Shown: one piece after another, positions 12,570 to 24,627 of the stretch
Layout: every line of letters begins with the position of its first letter
How positions within the stretch are numbered: the first letter of the stretch is position 1
DNA from: Laguncularia racemosa
Taxonomy: Eukaryota > Streptophyta > Magnoliopsida > Myrtales > Combretaceae
NCBI GenBank assembly: GCA_037954665.1
Contig: JBBMOL010000073.1
Location: forward strand, 2,852,001 to 2,916,000
DNA length: 64,000 bases
Direction: 5' to 3'
Translations under genes and position numbers: made by a program
Notes under the pieces: generated by a model
Told to the model about the DNA's origin: nothing
Database searches by the model: none
What the model saw: the letters and a program-made list of their open reading frames with translations, nothing else

Positions 12570-14266
12570 CTAGAGTTATTGATAGGGTAACAAAACCAAT
12601 TATTCAGAGTTGGATGCTGATTGGACGTGCGGGGGGTTGGGCTCCCATTGCTGTCGTCACCTTCGCTTATCCGAGGCTCTTGAATGATATTTGCTTTTCG
12701 GAAAGATTGTTGGAGGGGTGGAATACACATCGGGGTGTTGCTTGGCTTTTCCTTCATTCTGCCTTTGACACCTCTTGCCCGTGCTTCTTCCCTGGCTGTA
12801 GGAACGTACCCTAGTCCAAACGTCCCTTACTGCCCCTCTTTAAACTGATGGCCCTCCTTGCTGGTCACCACGTTCACCTCATTAAAGATTTGGAGACCAA
12901 GGTCTTCTGGACCTTCCTCCCCGATATATGGTATGGCAGTTTCCTTATATATGGCATAATCTTGCTCACCCAGCACGGTGACTATCTGGCCACTTGTAAT
13001 TGGTGGAGACTAGAGGGGATGACTCCAGCAGCATGTATCCAGGGTCTTCCCAAGAGTAGGTTGAAAGATCTTGGGATATCGAGGACCTGGAAAGATATGT
13101 GGAATACTTGTGGACCAATCTCCACTGGTAGGGTTTATCTCCCCTACTATATCTCTTTTTGACCCATCAAAAGCTCTAACCACCATTGAGCTAGGTGTTG
13201 TATTGCTTGGATCGACCCCTAATAAGTCGAGGGTAGCCAGTGGGCAAACGTTAAGGGATGATCCGTTGTCAATGAGTACCCGGGAGACAATTGTGTCGTT
13301 GCACCTAACCACTATGAATAGTGGTTTTGTATGTTAGTCTCCCTCCTCTCCTAGCTCTTCTAGAGAGAAAGATATCTGGTCCATTGTGAAAATAGAATCC
13401 GCCACGTGACTTATTTTGTCTGTAGCGATGCCTTCTGGGACCTGAATCTATTTGAGCACTTTGAAGAGTGCTTCCCTGTGGGGTTCAGATGCTGTAAGAA
13501 GGCCCATGAGTGATATCTATGCTGGAACTTTATTTAGTTGTTCCATTATCTTGTATTCACTCACCTTGACCATCTTTGTAAACGCAGCGAGCCCCTCTTC
13601 CTCTTCCTCTCCTTTCTCCACGTTAGGCTCTTCGGTCGGGGCTTTATTCTTCAGGTCGTATATTCTCTTAGAGCGGGTGATTCCTCCCACCATAGGAGGT
13701 CGCTCTTGTTCGAGGGTCCGATAGTCGAAAGGTGCAGCCTTATACCTCTCTGCCTGTATTGGGACATTAAATACATATCTTTTCTTCGGGATCTGTACTT
13801 CGGTTGACTGTCCCCCATAGCATTTTATGACCCTGGGCTTTTGATGATAATTGATCATGTTTATAGTCTTCTCCTCTTCCTTTGGTGGGTTGTCCTCCTT
13901 TTCAAACTCTGGCCCCTATCCGCTAGGCGGCCTATATTCAGTTGGGGTGTAAGAATAGTTCACCAAGTACTCGAATCTCCCATGTGATTCCCCTAAAGTG
14001 CCGACTGTTGGGTCTCCGGCTAACAATCTTCTTTTGATATGTGACTTTGGGGCTTTCTCTAGAGCTTGACGGGACTGCTTTTTCTGTCGGTTCGTCGTCT
14101 TCTGCTTAGGGGCTTCTTTGGGAGCTGATTCCTCAGATGTGATCATGTTGATGGTGGGCTTATGATTGGGCAGCGGGTTGGTGTTAACATTGGGTGCTGG
14201 GGTGTTTACAAAATCCAGCTGTACAATTCCTGCGTCGATTAAGTCTTGGATTTTGTGCCGGAGCCT
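12570..14266 (-). pseudogene. Element B gag-protease linker and aspartic protease
   Basis: This continues the gag frame. It holds a basic linker (KQKTTNRQKKQSRQ at about 14090), an acidic stretch (EKGEEEEEG at about 13600), and a retropepsin-like domain with the active-site motif VLIDNGSSLNVCPLATLD at about 13240-13290. The protease would cut Gag-Pol into mature parts. Stops occur near 13917, 13516 and elsewhere. A single-base shift near 13130 moves the C-terminal part into another frame, where protease-family sequence resumes. A Pro/Ser-rich tail leads to the intron donor. Confidence 0.85.
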
Positions 14267-15552
14267 CTAGCATCTATCTGTAGAGTGGCCCTCCTGGCCC
14301 ATATGGTAATCACATTTGAGGTTTGGGTCGAAGTTTTTGGGCTTGTACCGGTTGTTGGGGATTTCGAAGCTGATCAAGTTGTCCGCCCGCAACCGAGCAA
14401 AGACCTGGTTGAGCGGGATGGGAATTGGAGTGAACTGCCTTGGGACCCTGGTGGCCTGGGTATGACTTATCGTGGAGTGCTGAGCTGGGGTACTCGTGGT
14501 CTGAAATGTCACACGAGTTCCGGTCTTGTCTACCTTACCGAAGTGGACCGTGCTGACGGTAGACTCTTTGGCTCTATTACCTCCTAGGGGCCTTTGTGTT
14601 GGTGCGATCCTAGAAGAATCCATTGTTTGGAGTCTGCCGGTGGTGATGGCACTTTCGGTCCGGCACCCTGCAGCTACCACCTCTGTAAAGCTGGATGAGG
14701 TCTGGCCTACTAGATGTGAAAAGTAAGTCTTGTCTAAGGTGTTGACAAATATGGATGTCAACTCCTTCTCAGAGATTGGGGTTGTTACTCTGGCGGCCTG
14801 GGCTCTCCAGCGCTGAGTATACTCCTTAAACGGCTCAGTATGTCTTTTTAGGAGACTCCCTAGATCAATCACGGAGGTGGCGACCTCAATATTGAACTTG
14901 TACTGATCATAGAATGCCCGGGCTAGCGTTTCCCAGGTGTTGACTTGATTGAAGTCCAAGTGGGCGTACCAGACCAATGTAGGGCCTGTGAGGCTGTCTT
15001 GGAAAGTCTGGATCATGAGTTGGTCGTACTGGGCATACTTGCTCATCTTTCGGGCATATAGCCTTGTATGCATTTTGGGGCACCCCGTCCCATCATACTT
15101 TTCAAACTCCGGGGTCTTGAATTTCTCAGGGTATACCTCTTCCCCGTATACTGGCAGACTGGTGATTCCGGCTTGCTCGAAACCATCAGGACCCTCAATT
15201 GTTTTCATTTTGTCATGGAGCTGCTGGAAGAGTCTCTTCTCCATCTCTTTCTGTCTCTCTTCAGGTCATCAGAGGTTGGCCCCTAGTTGATTCTCGGCTC
15301 ATATTCAAAAGCCAGGTTGAGGTGGGAATTGATTTCTTCATACTCCGAAGGCTGTCCCTCCACTGCCTTCCCTTTCCTGGCCCCTGAATGTTCTTCCTGG
15401 GTTGGCTGGGTAGAGCGAAGGAGGCTGATGCTTTCAGTTAAGAGGTAGACCTGGGCAGCCAATTGTTGGACCGTTTGTTCTAGGGATACGATCCTGGAGT
15501 ATGAGGCAGCTTCAGCATTTGTGTTATTGCGGTTGTTGCTACTGTTTGCCAT
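14267..15552 (-). pseudogene. Element B gag
   Basis: ATG 15552 opens an Asn-rich start and a short coiled-coil-like stretch (SLEQTVQQLAAQVYLL). A stop at about 15280 and a frameshift follow. The main part (15244-14267, 325 codons) is a Retrotrans_gag capsid domain (WYAHLDFNQVNTWETLARAF; FKEYTQRWRAQAARV) with the FTPIPIPLNQVFARL segment typical of Tat elements. It ends in a variant zinc knuckle (CDYHMGQEGHSTDRC). It would form the particle and bind element RNA. The next codon is a stop that also looks like a transition. Confidence 0.9.
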
Positions 15553-15797
15553 TTTTACTCTTGAATGTGTGTAAATTGGGCTTCTGGGAGGGTTCGGTTG
15601 TTTGGTAGCTATCTTGATACCTGGCGCGCATTGTGTTTATTCTTTAGTATAATGTATGCAAATGTTATGCATGTGTCACACGGATGCTAAAAGGGTCGAC
15701 AATTGATTGACGATGTAATATTGAAACTTTACTTTTATTAATATTGAAAATTTTTGGAGTTCGATACTCAAAGAAAATAAAAGATTACAATGATAAT

Positions 15798-17324
15798 CTA
15801 TTTCCTAGCTCTCTTGGTCTTTTGTTGTGGAGGCTCTGGCTTCCCGTTGATGACGGCTTCCAGTTCTTCGACTTTGGCTTTGGTCTTCTCCAATTGCGCT
15901 TCCAAGGCTTTGTTCCTTTAGTCGGATTCCTTAAATCGTCCTTTCCAGATGTCTTTCTTATAATCTGCAGCTTCAAAATAGACCTCCATCCGGGCCTTGA
16001 CCTGCTCCAAGTAGATTTCTAGCTTCGGATTTATCTTGTCTGGCTTTGGTTGAGTGACATCTGGGACCCGGTAGGCTCTTTCCCTTGTCCGATACAGTTG
16101 GCGGATCACAAACTCTCTGGTAGCTCGATGTTTTCCCACTTCGCCATCTAGCTCACCGAGGTCTACATTCGGGCTTTCAATTCTGGCTTCCCAAAGTGCT
16201 TTGACCTCTGCCAGCTTAGCAAACTTTTCAGCTACCAGCAAGTTCGGATCTTGGTACTCGAAGGTGACTGCTTCCAGCGGGGGCCAATAAACTATGTCTT
16301 AGATAGTACCAAACTGGCGGACCACTGAATTGGGGTGATATCCAATACATCCACTGATTCCGATCAAAGGCACGACTTGAAAATTACTGCAGGTCAAAAT
16401 AATTTTGTCGCAGCAACTCCACCTAGCTGTCTACATAATATCCTCGGCATTGAAGCTTCTAAGCACTTCTACCCAACTGTGGCTGGTAAGGTTGTCGGGT
16501 AGCTTTATCTTTTCTATGCATGAATCTACAAGATCCACCTGCTGAGCCAAGGTTTTCCGGACCATGTTCAGCCCGAAACACTTAAGGTGGCTCACGAACT
16601 ATATCAGCATAAGGTTGATACTTGAGCAGAGAATCCCATGACTTTTCTTCTTGAGGAAGTTTAAGTTCCGAATCTGTTCAGCCAATAGAGCCGGGATGTA
16701 AGATCTTCCTTCCAGGAATTGGGTCACCAGCTCTGCAACCCGGTAGTGGACATAGAAAGTTCTGGTGGGGAATAGTATCGTGGCGAAAGCTGTCAAGATG
16801 AAAGCGTTCACCCTTCTCTGTCTATAAGTCTTGGGGTCCCCACACAGTATGTCTTTTCTATCCCCATTGTCCTCTCGGGCGATGAACCAGGCTTCCAAAT
16901 CGTCCATCCGGATGCAGTATCCATTACAGTCTAATAAGGCCTTGTTGACTGCTGTTTTGCGGATACTTAGTAGTCTGCTGAAAGTACCAGCTGGCTCGGC
17001 CTCGAGATCTGGCACATAGATTTGATCGGCTAATGTTGGAGCCTGTAGCAGCTGGGTGTACTCTTCCAAGGTAGGGGTGATTTCATGAGGCCCGATAAAG
17101 AAAGTTGCGGGCTCTATTTCCCATAACTGGAGCAAGGCCCATACCAAAGGCACATTTACCTCCATCTTTGTTAGTGAAAGGATGAGTCCTATCTTCTGCT
17201 AGATGAAGGCCTCCTCCTCTGGATTGTATAAGGTGAACCAGTGGTCCAGTACCAACTTTGGGTCCAAAGGTTTGTACACCCGAATCTCTTTGCGGAGGAG
17301 GTGGTCAACTGCGGTATTAGCCAT
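15798..17324 (-). pseudogene. Element B ORF1 upstream of gag (DUF7745-like)
   Basis: One frame of about 509 codons runs from ATG 17324 to TAG 15798-15800, with five in-frame stops and no frameshift. The longest open part is 188 codons (17165-16599). The first half has FIGPHEITPTLEEYTQLLQ and the RRVNAFILTAFATILFP region, like the plant DUF7745 / Ogre ORF1 family. The C-terminal third is charged and coiled-coil-like (LEAQLEKTKAKVEELE) with a basic tail (KTKRARK). Its role in Ogre elements is unknown. Position before gag, close to the primer-binding site, is diagnostic of Ogre. D has an equivalent at 31425-32950 and G keeps the 3' end. Confidence 0.85.
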
Positions 17325-17808
17325 CTATTACAACAAGAAATTTCCTAATTACAACCAGAACTATGAAAATATTACAGGGAAATAGATCCGAACTCCATGA
17401 ACAAAACAACTAATATTACATTATCGTCAATTGTTAACCCATTACTTTATGTATGCAAGTAGGTTGGTTCTAAATGGTCCCCAAACTCTATGGCCTCCCG
17501 CATTCTTAGAGAAATGGATCTTAGGCCATATCAAAGCATTGGGTGGGGTAGCCTAATCGGTCCCGAACGGTGATCAACTCACTTCGCCTGAAACCTACAC
17601 AATGGCTCCCCGTCTTAGGGTCCTAGGACGGTCCGGGTTCGATCGCATCTATTCACACAAATGCATGCATGCAGACCCAACAGTAAAAACAAACTAAATT
17701 ATAAACTTAGCTAATCCCTGAAAAGTTAGCAACAGAATAATAATCGAAAGACATTTCTTAAAAAGGAACAATTCGAGGAGATTCAGGTGGCTAGCTTACT
17801 GGAATGAG
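17325..17808 (-). other. Element B untranslated leader
   Basis: About 480 noncoding bases lie between the primer-binding site and ORF1. No ORF or repeat is seen. The packaging signal would be expected here, but none can be pinpointed. Confidence 0.5.
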
Positions 17809-17826
17809 TCCCCAGTGGAGTCGCCA
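17809..17826 (-). other. Primer-binding site, element B
   Basis: On the - strand TGGCGACTCCACTGGGGA starts three bases after the 5' LTR. It has the TGG that pairs with a tRNA CCA end. Ogre elements are reported to use tRNA-Arg; the match to a specific tRNA was not checked. Confidence 0.8.
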
Positions 17827-18251
17827 TCCTGTCGAGTCTAATTTTTGAATTTCCCATTCCTAATCCGATCTATACTAGACCCTATGCTCATCTAATGTAG
17901 ATTCTCGACTTGAGTTAGGAATTTCGTTTAATTTTGGAGTCGCCACCCAACTGTGGTTGGGAAAAATTGAATTAAGACTAATGGAGCGGATTAGTCTTAA
18001 TTTAGACCACTCGTTGTCGTAATTTCCTCTTCTCGTTTTGTGAAAAGAAGAAAAGGGAAAACCAGAGTTTCTAAGTTGGGAGGCTAACCTATTAAAATCC
18101 TAAGTTACCACTTAATCTCCTAAATTTATCCCCATTTAGAAATGTCTTTTATTTTATTTTTGTTGCCCTTCATTGTGTTTTTGAGTGAATTATTCTAAGA
18201 AAATAAATTTTTTATTCTTTTTAAGGTTGTCCCAAATGAGTGCCTACATAC

Positions 18252-18920
18252 CTGCTATTCAGGATCAAACAAGCCGTAGTTCGCTTTTCCTGAAAAATTT
18301 TAGTGTGTTTGTGAATTTTAATTGTGAAATCTCTTTTGATTTATGTTTTTACCATTTCGGGATTTTTTTCTAAAAAATCTAGGCCTAAGCTTTAATTTGA
18401 TTTTTGAAAATAATTTTAAGGGAAAACATCAATTTTGGATTTATTTGAGAAAATAATTTTTCTAAGTGATAAAACTCATTTTTTTTCTATTTTTTGACTT
18501 ATTTATGCTATTATAAATTTTTATTATTTTTTATTAATTTTTTATTTTTTATTAGTTTTTATTAATTTTTCATAATTTTTATAATTTTTATTTTATTTAA
18601 AATTTTCTCCTAGATTTTTATCTATCCTATTTTAAAATCTAAAGTTTTATTATCATTTTTCTAATATTTTTATAATTTTCTACATTTTTATTATTTATTA
18701 TTTTGATTATATTTTTATTTTATTTTTTATATTATTAAATCCTAAAAAATCTAATTTCTAACATTTTTCTATTTATTGAAATATAAATAACACATAAGTA
18801 AATAAATAAATAAATAAATAACAAGTAACAAATAAATAACAAATTAATAAATTAATTCGGAATAAAATAACCCAAATAAATAAACAAAAATATTTAAAAA
18901 AATCGAAAAATCCTACTTAC
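18252..18920 (-). other. Possible leader intron inside element B 5' LTR
   Basis: In element sense CTAG|GTAAGT starts, and ATAGCAG|GTATGT ends, a very AT-rich 669-nt stretch downstream of the TATA box. Equivalent pairs occur in the other five Ogre LTRs. This is inference from splice-site-like motifs; no transcript evidence is available. Confidence 0.4.
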
Positions 18921-19208
18921 CTAGATCCGGGTCGGTGCGCGGGTCGGGTCGAGCGGATGTGGCGGGGAGATGTGCTCGTTGATGGCGTTCCGGCAGCCTT
19001 CTTCAGCGGTTGAGGTGTCGATTCCTAGGTTATCGAGGGTGAGGAATCCAATGGTAGCAGTGGTTTGCTTTAGAAGCGCCTCCTGATGGTTGCCCAACTC
19101 TTGCTCAACGGTCGCGGCTTCGAAAAACTCCGGTGGACTTTGATTCTCTCTTTTTTTCTCACTTTCTCTCGCTTTTGATCTGTCCTTTCGCTTCCTCCCT
19201 TCCTCCTC

Positions 19209-19217
19209 TATTTATAG
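19209..19217 (-). promoter_or_regulatory. TATA box in element B 5' LTR
   Basis: CTATAAATA on the element strand lies in a C/T-rich setting about 690 bases into the LTR. It is the likely Pol II promoter. The same box is at 6829-6837 (B 3' LTR), 22208-22216 and 34854-34862 (D) and 46940-46948 (G). Confidence 0.7.
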
Positions 19218-19556
19218 CCGCTCACAAACTCCTCTAGATAAGCTCAAATCCGCCGATTTAGATAAACCCATTTTTTTTCCGTTTCGGATTCGGCCTTATC
19301 TCGGCGATTTGATGTTAATCCCTTGTTTTTCTGTGATTTATCTGATGGATTTGGCTTTATCTCGTCAGTAATCCAAAAGATTTGAGGAAAAACGAACGAT
19401 TCCGCCTTCGTCGGACTTGCTCCGGCTTCCTCTCGCGTCTGTTCGAGCGAAGGAGACGATCACGCGCAATACACGTGACTTTCCTTAGCCAATCATGCGC
19501 TACCACGTAGCAGCTTGAGGCAAAAGCGAAAAAAAAATTGCACAGAGTTCTCAGGG

Positions 19557-19621
19557 GGATTCGAACTCAGGACCTCAGGCTTCACACACGTTCCAGGCAC
19601 ACACACGAACCAGCTGAGCTG
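19557..19621 (-). promoter_or_regulatory. tRNA-like A box and B box in element B 5' LTR
   Basis: On the element strand CAGCTCAGCTGG (like the A box TRGCNNARYNGG) is followed about 42 bases later by AGTTCGAATCC (like the B box GGTTCGANTCC). The spacing is close to that of a tRNA. It lies in U3 upstream of the TATA box. It is not a full tRNA: acceptor and anticodon stems are not convincing. Confidence 0.6.
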
Positions 19622-19902
19622 GCCCAATTTCCCGATTTTATCTATTTCGCAAATTGCATATATGCAATGCGATTTTTTTATTTTTTTGTATTTTTTGAAA
19701 TTTCAAAAATTTGTAAAAATTATTTAATCCTTATTATTGAAATTTTTTAAATTAGTTTTCAAAATTGATGTGTTTTCCTATTTATTTTTTATTTTTTGAA
19801 CATTTTTCCTATTTTTGCTAAATTAGAGAAAAATATGGAAAAATTGGAAATTGATCATTATTGATTATTATTGATTCTTTGGGCAAAAATGGGGTGTTTA
19901 CA

Positions 19903-20095
19903 ATCATAATCCATATTTAATATTAATTCATGTGAATCTCCTTAAGCAAAATATTTAATTGAAGCTTCACATTGTTTTAAAGAAAAGTTTCTCTTCTAAA
20001 GAAGTATTAAGGTTAATTTTGTTAAGTGTTTTTCAAAAAGTTTTAAAAGCAAATAATTCACCCCTCCCCTCTTGTTTGCATAATCGGGACCAACA
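19903..20095 (+). repeat. 3' LTR of copia element A, terminal part
   Basis: This begins with the duplicated ATCAT and continues the copia LTR interrupted at 5425. The end (CACCCCTCCCCTCTTG... GGGACCAACA) resembles ends of plant copia LTRs, with a terminal CA at about 20095. An AT/GT microsatellite follows directly. Confidence 0.6.
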
Positions 20096-20399
20096 TATAT
20101 ATATATATAAGTGTGTGTATGTGTGTGCACACATGCAAGGTCTTTTATGTGCTACCTTAAAGCTATTTTGGTATTTATAATTGTGGAATAGAGTTTTAAA
20201 ATGTTGCCTTTTATTGAGGAAAATAAATTATATACATGGAAATCCATCTTTTAGTTGAATTCGAAGAAGCTCCTCTAATAAAATCTTTATTAATTTGTTT
20301 CAATAGAGTAAAATGTGGTACTGGAGGACATATGAGGGAAATTCCTCATATTCTCTTAATAATATAGATAATATAGATAACTATCATCACAAGTAGTCA
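20096..20399. other. Unassigned AT-rich spacer with dinucleotide repeat
   Basis: Opens with (TA)n and (TG)n tracts to about 20130, then AT-rich sequence without coding signal. It separates the end of A from the target duplication of C (GCTAT, 20400-20404). Confidence 0.5.
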
Positions 20400-20404
20400 G
20401 CTAT

Positions 20405-20840
20405 TGTTGGGCTTAATCCACCATTGAGTGATGTATTAATACTAATGTAAAGAGGCCTCTAGAATGTGGCATATAAACCCTAGTTTCTCTCTCTTTGTAC
20501 CTCTTTCACATATACACAAGGTTACAATGAAGCCCGAATAGACTAATTCTCATTTTTTAGTGTTTAATTCTCATGTGTAAGATTGTTATATCTAACTCTC
20601 TATTTGTGTTTTTTGCAAGGTTAGTTAATGATGTTAATTACCTTTTTGAGCTAAAAAGATACAGAGAGGAAGAAAATGCACTACAAGCCCCTTTTTATTT
20701 GTTATATTCTTATTATATCTATTGGTGATGAAGTACATTATGAAAGTATTCAATTAAGAAATTTTATATACTTTCCCACCTACCATAAATGCTAAATATC
20801 TTATGGCTTATTCTTACAATTATTTACAAATATGGCACCA
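20405..20840 (-). repeat. Element C 3' LTR, main part
   Basis: Starts TGTTGGGC and aligns with 41494 onwards over its length, for example the CTCTCTATTTGTG and CTTTTTGAGC segments. It is interrupted at 20841 by element D. The final CACCA (20836-20840) is D's target duplication. Confidence 0.75.
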
Positions 20841-22873
20841 TGTTGAGTCTAATATTTTATTTTCCACATCCTTATTCCTAATCCGATTTATGTTAGACCC
20901 TAAGCTCATATAATATAAATCCTCGACATAAACTAGAAACTTTATTTTATTTGGAGTCGTCACCCAACTGAAGTTGGGAAATATTATTGAATTAGAACCA
21001 ATTGAGCAGATTAATTCTAATTTGGATAACTAGTCAACGGAAACTCCTCTTTTCATTTTTGTAAAAAAAAGAGGAGGAGAAGAACCAGAGTTTCTAAACT
21101 CAAGGGCTAATCTATTAAAACCTTAAAGTTACTACCTTATTCTTTCTAAAATCTGAATCATATTCTAATGTCTTTTCCTTTATTTTTGTTATTTTTATTT
21201 ATATATTTTTTATTTTTACTATTTTTATTATTTTGGATACATGTAAAACAAATTGTGACAACTTGGAAAATGATTTTTTTTTTCTTTTTAGAGTTGCCCC
21301 CATAAGGGTGTCGGGTGCCTACGTACCTGCTATTCAGAATCAAACAAGTCATAATTCGCTTTTCATAAAATACTTTAATGGGTTAGTTTAATTTTAATTA
21401 TGAAATTATCTCAGGATTTACGTTTTTATCATTTTTAGTATTTTAAAAAAAAATCTAAGCCTAAGCTTTATTATTTATTTTATTTTGAAAAATTTATTTT
21501 AAGGAAAAACAATCTTGGATTTATTTTAAGAAAAGGATTTTTCTAAGTAATAAATGACTCATTATTTTTGGGAAGTTTTTTTATATTTTATTTTGTAAAC
21601 TTTTTATTTTTTTTATTTTTTATTTTTTTTACATTTTCCCATTTTTTTTCAGTTTTTATTATTTTTTTAATTTTAATCTTTTCTATTATTATTTTTTATT
21701 CTTTTTTTTTCCAACATTTCCTTATTTTATAATTTTTATAATTCTTTTATTATTTATTCTATTCTAAACTAAACCTAAAAAAACTAATCTAAATTCTAAC
21801 ATTTTCTGAATATTATTTTTATTTCTTTTATTTTTTGAATTATAAATAATCAAATGAATAAATAAATAAAATATAATAAAAGAATAAAATGCAATAAATA
21901 ATAAATAAAAAAAAATCTGACTTACCTGGGTCCGGATACGGTGCGTGGGTCGGGTCGGGTCACAGTGGCTATGAATACTCGTCGGTAGCATTCCGGTGGC
22001 TTTCAAGAGCGTTGAGAGGCGGCTTCCGAGCTTTTCAAGGATGGGAAACCTAACTGTGGTGGTGGATTTCTCCAAGAACGTCTCCCGGTAGTGTTTCGAG
22101 CTTGATTGGCGGTCCTCGGTTTGTGAACTCCAACGACTTCCGAACTCTCCTATTTCCTCTCCTTTCTCTCTTCCGATTGCCCCCCTTATCCTCCTCCCAT
22201 AGAGCTTTATTTATAGGCTTCGAAAAGTTCCTCTAGATAAGCCCAAATCCATCATTCGGTTAAACCCGTATTTTTTCTATTTTTAGATTCGATCTTACTT
22301 AGGAGATTTGATGCTGATCTATTGTTCTCTTGTGATTTATCCAGTTGATTTAGCTTTGGATTGATTGTAATCCAAAAGATTTAAGGAAAGAAGGCGATCC
22401 CAACTCCATCGAACTTGCTCCGGCTTCCTCTCGTATCTGTTCTGTCGACCATGCTCAAGGAAGGAGATGATCACGTGCGAGGCACGTGACTTCTCCTAGC
22501 CAATCACACGCTGCCACATGGCAGCTCAAGAAAAAGAAAGAAAAAAATTTGGCACGGAGTGCCTGCGAATTCAAACCCAAGCAAGCATGTAGACCAGCTA
22601 AGCTAGCCCATTTCTTTGTTTAAGGTTAAGTAAATATTATACTTAATCATGGCCATTTATTTATTTATTTTATATTATTTTGGAATTCTAAAAATTTTTA
22701 AAAATTATTTAACTCCTTTCCTTATCATTTTTATCATTATTTTCCAAAATTGATATATTTTCCCTATTTATCTTATTTTTTGAATATTTTTCTTATTTTT
22801 GCTAAATTAGAAGAAAAATTATAAAAATGAAAAAAAAATGAAATTTGATAGGGTAAAAAATGAGGTGTTTACA
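20841..22873 (-). repeat. Element D 3' LTR
   Basis: TGTTGAGTCTAA...GTGTTTACA ends. It has a TATA box (22208-22216), a splice-donor-like CCCAG|GTAAGT (21920-21925), the conserved island (about 21306-21362) and A/B-box-like sequences at 22594-22605 and 22567-22577. The segment between the boxes is shorter than in the 5' LTR by a deletion of about 40 bases. Next to it, on the element strand, GAGGGGACAGC is the polypurine tract. Confidence 0.9.
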
Positions 22874-23039
22874 GCTGTCCCCTCTTTGTAGTAAAGTTTG
22901 TAAAACTCAACTACAAAGATAAGAAAGACACCATTTTTTGCCTCTAAATTGAATGGATAATGCCCTAGTTTGGCTGGTTATCTGGAACTTGGCCTTAATA
23001 GGAAAATACTACATGAGCTAATAATCCTACAAGTGCTTT

Positions 23040-24121
23040 ACGATGATTGGTATTGTTTATTGAAATGATCTCAAACAACCTAACAACCTGAAATGAGGTA
23101 TCGTTTAGAAAAGTGCTTTATGGGCTGACTAATTGACGATAGGAAACATCTCAAGGATTGTTTAGGAGTGTGTTATTGTGAGTGGAATAACTGATAACAG
23201 GAAGCATCCTATTAGACTAGCAACCCTAAAGAGAAGATTGTCTCAAGAAACGCTCTTATGAGTTGGCCACCTGCCAACATAAGTGTCTGGCTAGACTAGC
23301 GACTATTTAGGGAGAAATACCTTTGGAGAGTGCTCTCATGAGTTGACTAATCGATATCAGGAAGTGTCTCATGGGACTAACAACCTTAAAGAGGATAATT
23401 TGGATAAGTACTCCTATGAGTTGCCTAATCGTTGGGTTATTTTAGAAAAGTGCTCCTACGAGCTAACTAATCGACAAATTTGAAAAGTGCTCCTATGAGC
23501 TGACTAATCAATAGTATCAGGAAGCATCCTTTTAGACTTGTGACTCTGAAAAATAGGTGTCTTGAAAGGTGCCCCTATGGGCTAACCTTAAGAAAGGATG
23601 TTCAGGAAAGTGCCTCATTATAGGTTGACTAACCAATAGTGAGAAGCGTCTTCTTAGACTTGCAAACCTGAAAAATAGGTATCTCGAAAGGTGCCCCTAT
23701 GGGCTGACCTTGAGAGAGGATGTTTAGGAAAGTGCCCCTCTATGGGCTGACTAACCTATAGCGGGAAGCGTCTTCTTAGACTTGCGATCTTGGGGAAGAA
23801 ATGTCTAGAAAGGTGCCCTTATGGGCTAACCCTAAGAGAGGATATTTAGGAAAGTGCCCCATTGTGGGCTAACTAACCTATAGCGGGAAGTGTCTTCTTA
23901 GACTTGTAACCCTGAAAAATAGGTGTCTCGAAAGGTGCCCCTATGGGCTAACCCGAGAGAGGATGTTTAGGAAAGTGCTTCATTGTGGGCTGACTAACCT
24001 ATAGCGGGAAGCATCTTCTTATACTTACAATCCTAAAAAATAGGTGTCTTGAAAGGTGCCCCTATGGGCTAACCCCGAGAGGATATCTAGGAAAGTGCCC
24101 CATTGTGGGCTAATTAACCCA
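23040..24121 (-). repeat. Tandem repeat array in element D 3' region
   Basis: From 23510 to 24121 there are five copies of a unit of about 122 bp, with starts near 23510, 23635, 23757, 23879 and 24000. Each has AGCGGGAAGCGTCTTCTTAG-like sequence, then GGTGCCCCTATGGGCTAACC and AAGTGCCCCATTGTGGGCT. Shorter, more degenerate units extend left to about 23040. Related arrays are in B and G. Confidence 0.9.
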
Positions 24122-24627
24122 ACACTTTTGAAAATGCTTCTCGTGAACAGTTCAAATGATTTGATAAGAGATGTCTTATAATATGTGAATGATGGTTATT
24201 TACTCTAAGATGCTTACCAATTTATCATGGATAGCAAACAGACAACCGAACCTTTGTGCTGGTTTGCTTCTCCTTTGCTTACTCTTGCTTCAAAATAGGG
24301 TTGAGGGCCTTGATGCGCTTCTTTTCTTATGAGCATGGCTCTTGTGATTGTGGTATTATCCTATTAATGCACCAGGTTTAATGCTCAAAATTAGGTAGAA
24401 TTATGTCATAAAATCTATTGAGATTCATTATCATTTTAATGTTCATTATTCATTGGTGAAGTGATGGGTAATGTGTTTAGGAATGTTTGTTTTAATGAGA
24501 ATTGGTTGGAGTCATCAATCATTCAGAGACATTAACTTTGCTTATAAAAGAAATGAAAACTAGACTCATCGAAACTTGTACTGAGTATTGGCATTCATAA
24601 ACCTTGGCAAAATTTCAATTTTCTTGC
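24122..24627 (-). other. Non-repeated 3' untranslated part of element D
   Basis: Noncoding sequence sits between the repeat array and the integrase stop, similar to 8491-9000 in B and 48490-49028 in G. No further structure was recognised. Confidence 0.55.

Larger units (their letters stand above)
5426..19902 (-). mobile_element. Element B: Ogre/Tat-type Ty3/gypsy retrotransposon, structurally complete
   Basis: About 14.5 kb, flanked by LTRs of about 2.1 kb (5426-7522 and 17830-19902) and a target duplication ATCGT/ATCAT. On the - strand the order is 5' LTR, primer-binding site, ORF1, gag, protease, intron, RT-RNase H, second RNase H, integrase, repeat-rich 3' region, polypurine tract, 3' LTR. 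ORF1 before gag, two RNase H domains, an intron between protease and RT, and tandem repeats in the 3' region are the published hallmarks of Ogre (Tat) elements. The LTRs differ at about 6% of positions in the stretch compared by eye, mostly transitions. Several stops and two or more frameshifts make it non-autonomous now. Confidence 0.93.
17830..19902 (-). repeat. Element B 5' LTR
   Basis: About 2.07 kb with TG...CA ends (TGTCGAG... TGTTTACA on the + strand), followed by the duplicated ATCAT. In element sense it contains a tRNA-like A box (19610-19621) and B box (19557-19567), a TATA box (19209-19217), a splice-donor-like GTAAGT (18915-18920) and the conserved island at about 18238-18290. It differs from the 3' LTR mainly by transitions. 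Confidence 0.93.

Noticed and set aside
14246..15387. Several + strand open frames opposite gag and protease of B (also opposite RT and the second RNase H)
   Set aside because: They are shadows of the - strand coding frames, with no recognisable protein features.
23510..24121. Evenly spaced repeats suggesting a CRISPR-like array
   Set aside because: Units are about 122 bp, contiguous, without unique spacers, and lie in the 3' region of a plant retrotransposon.
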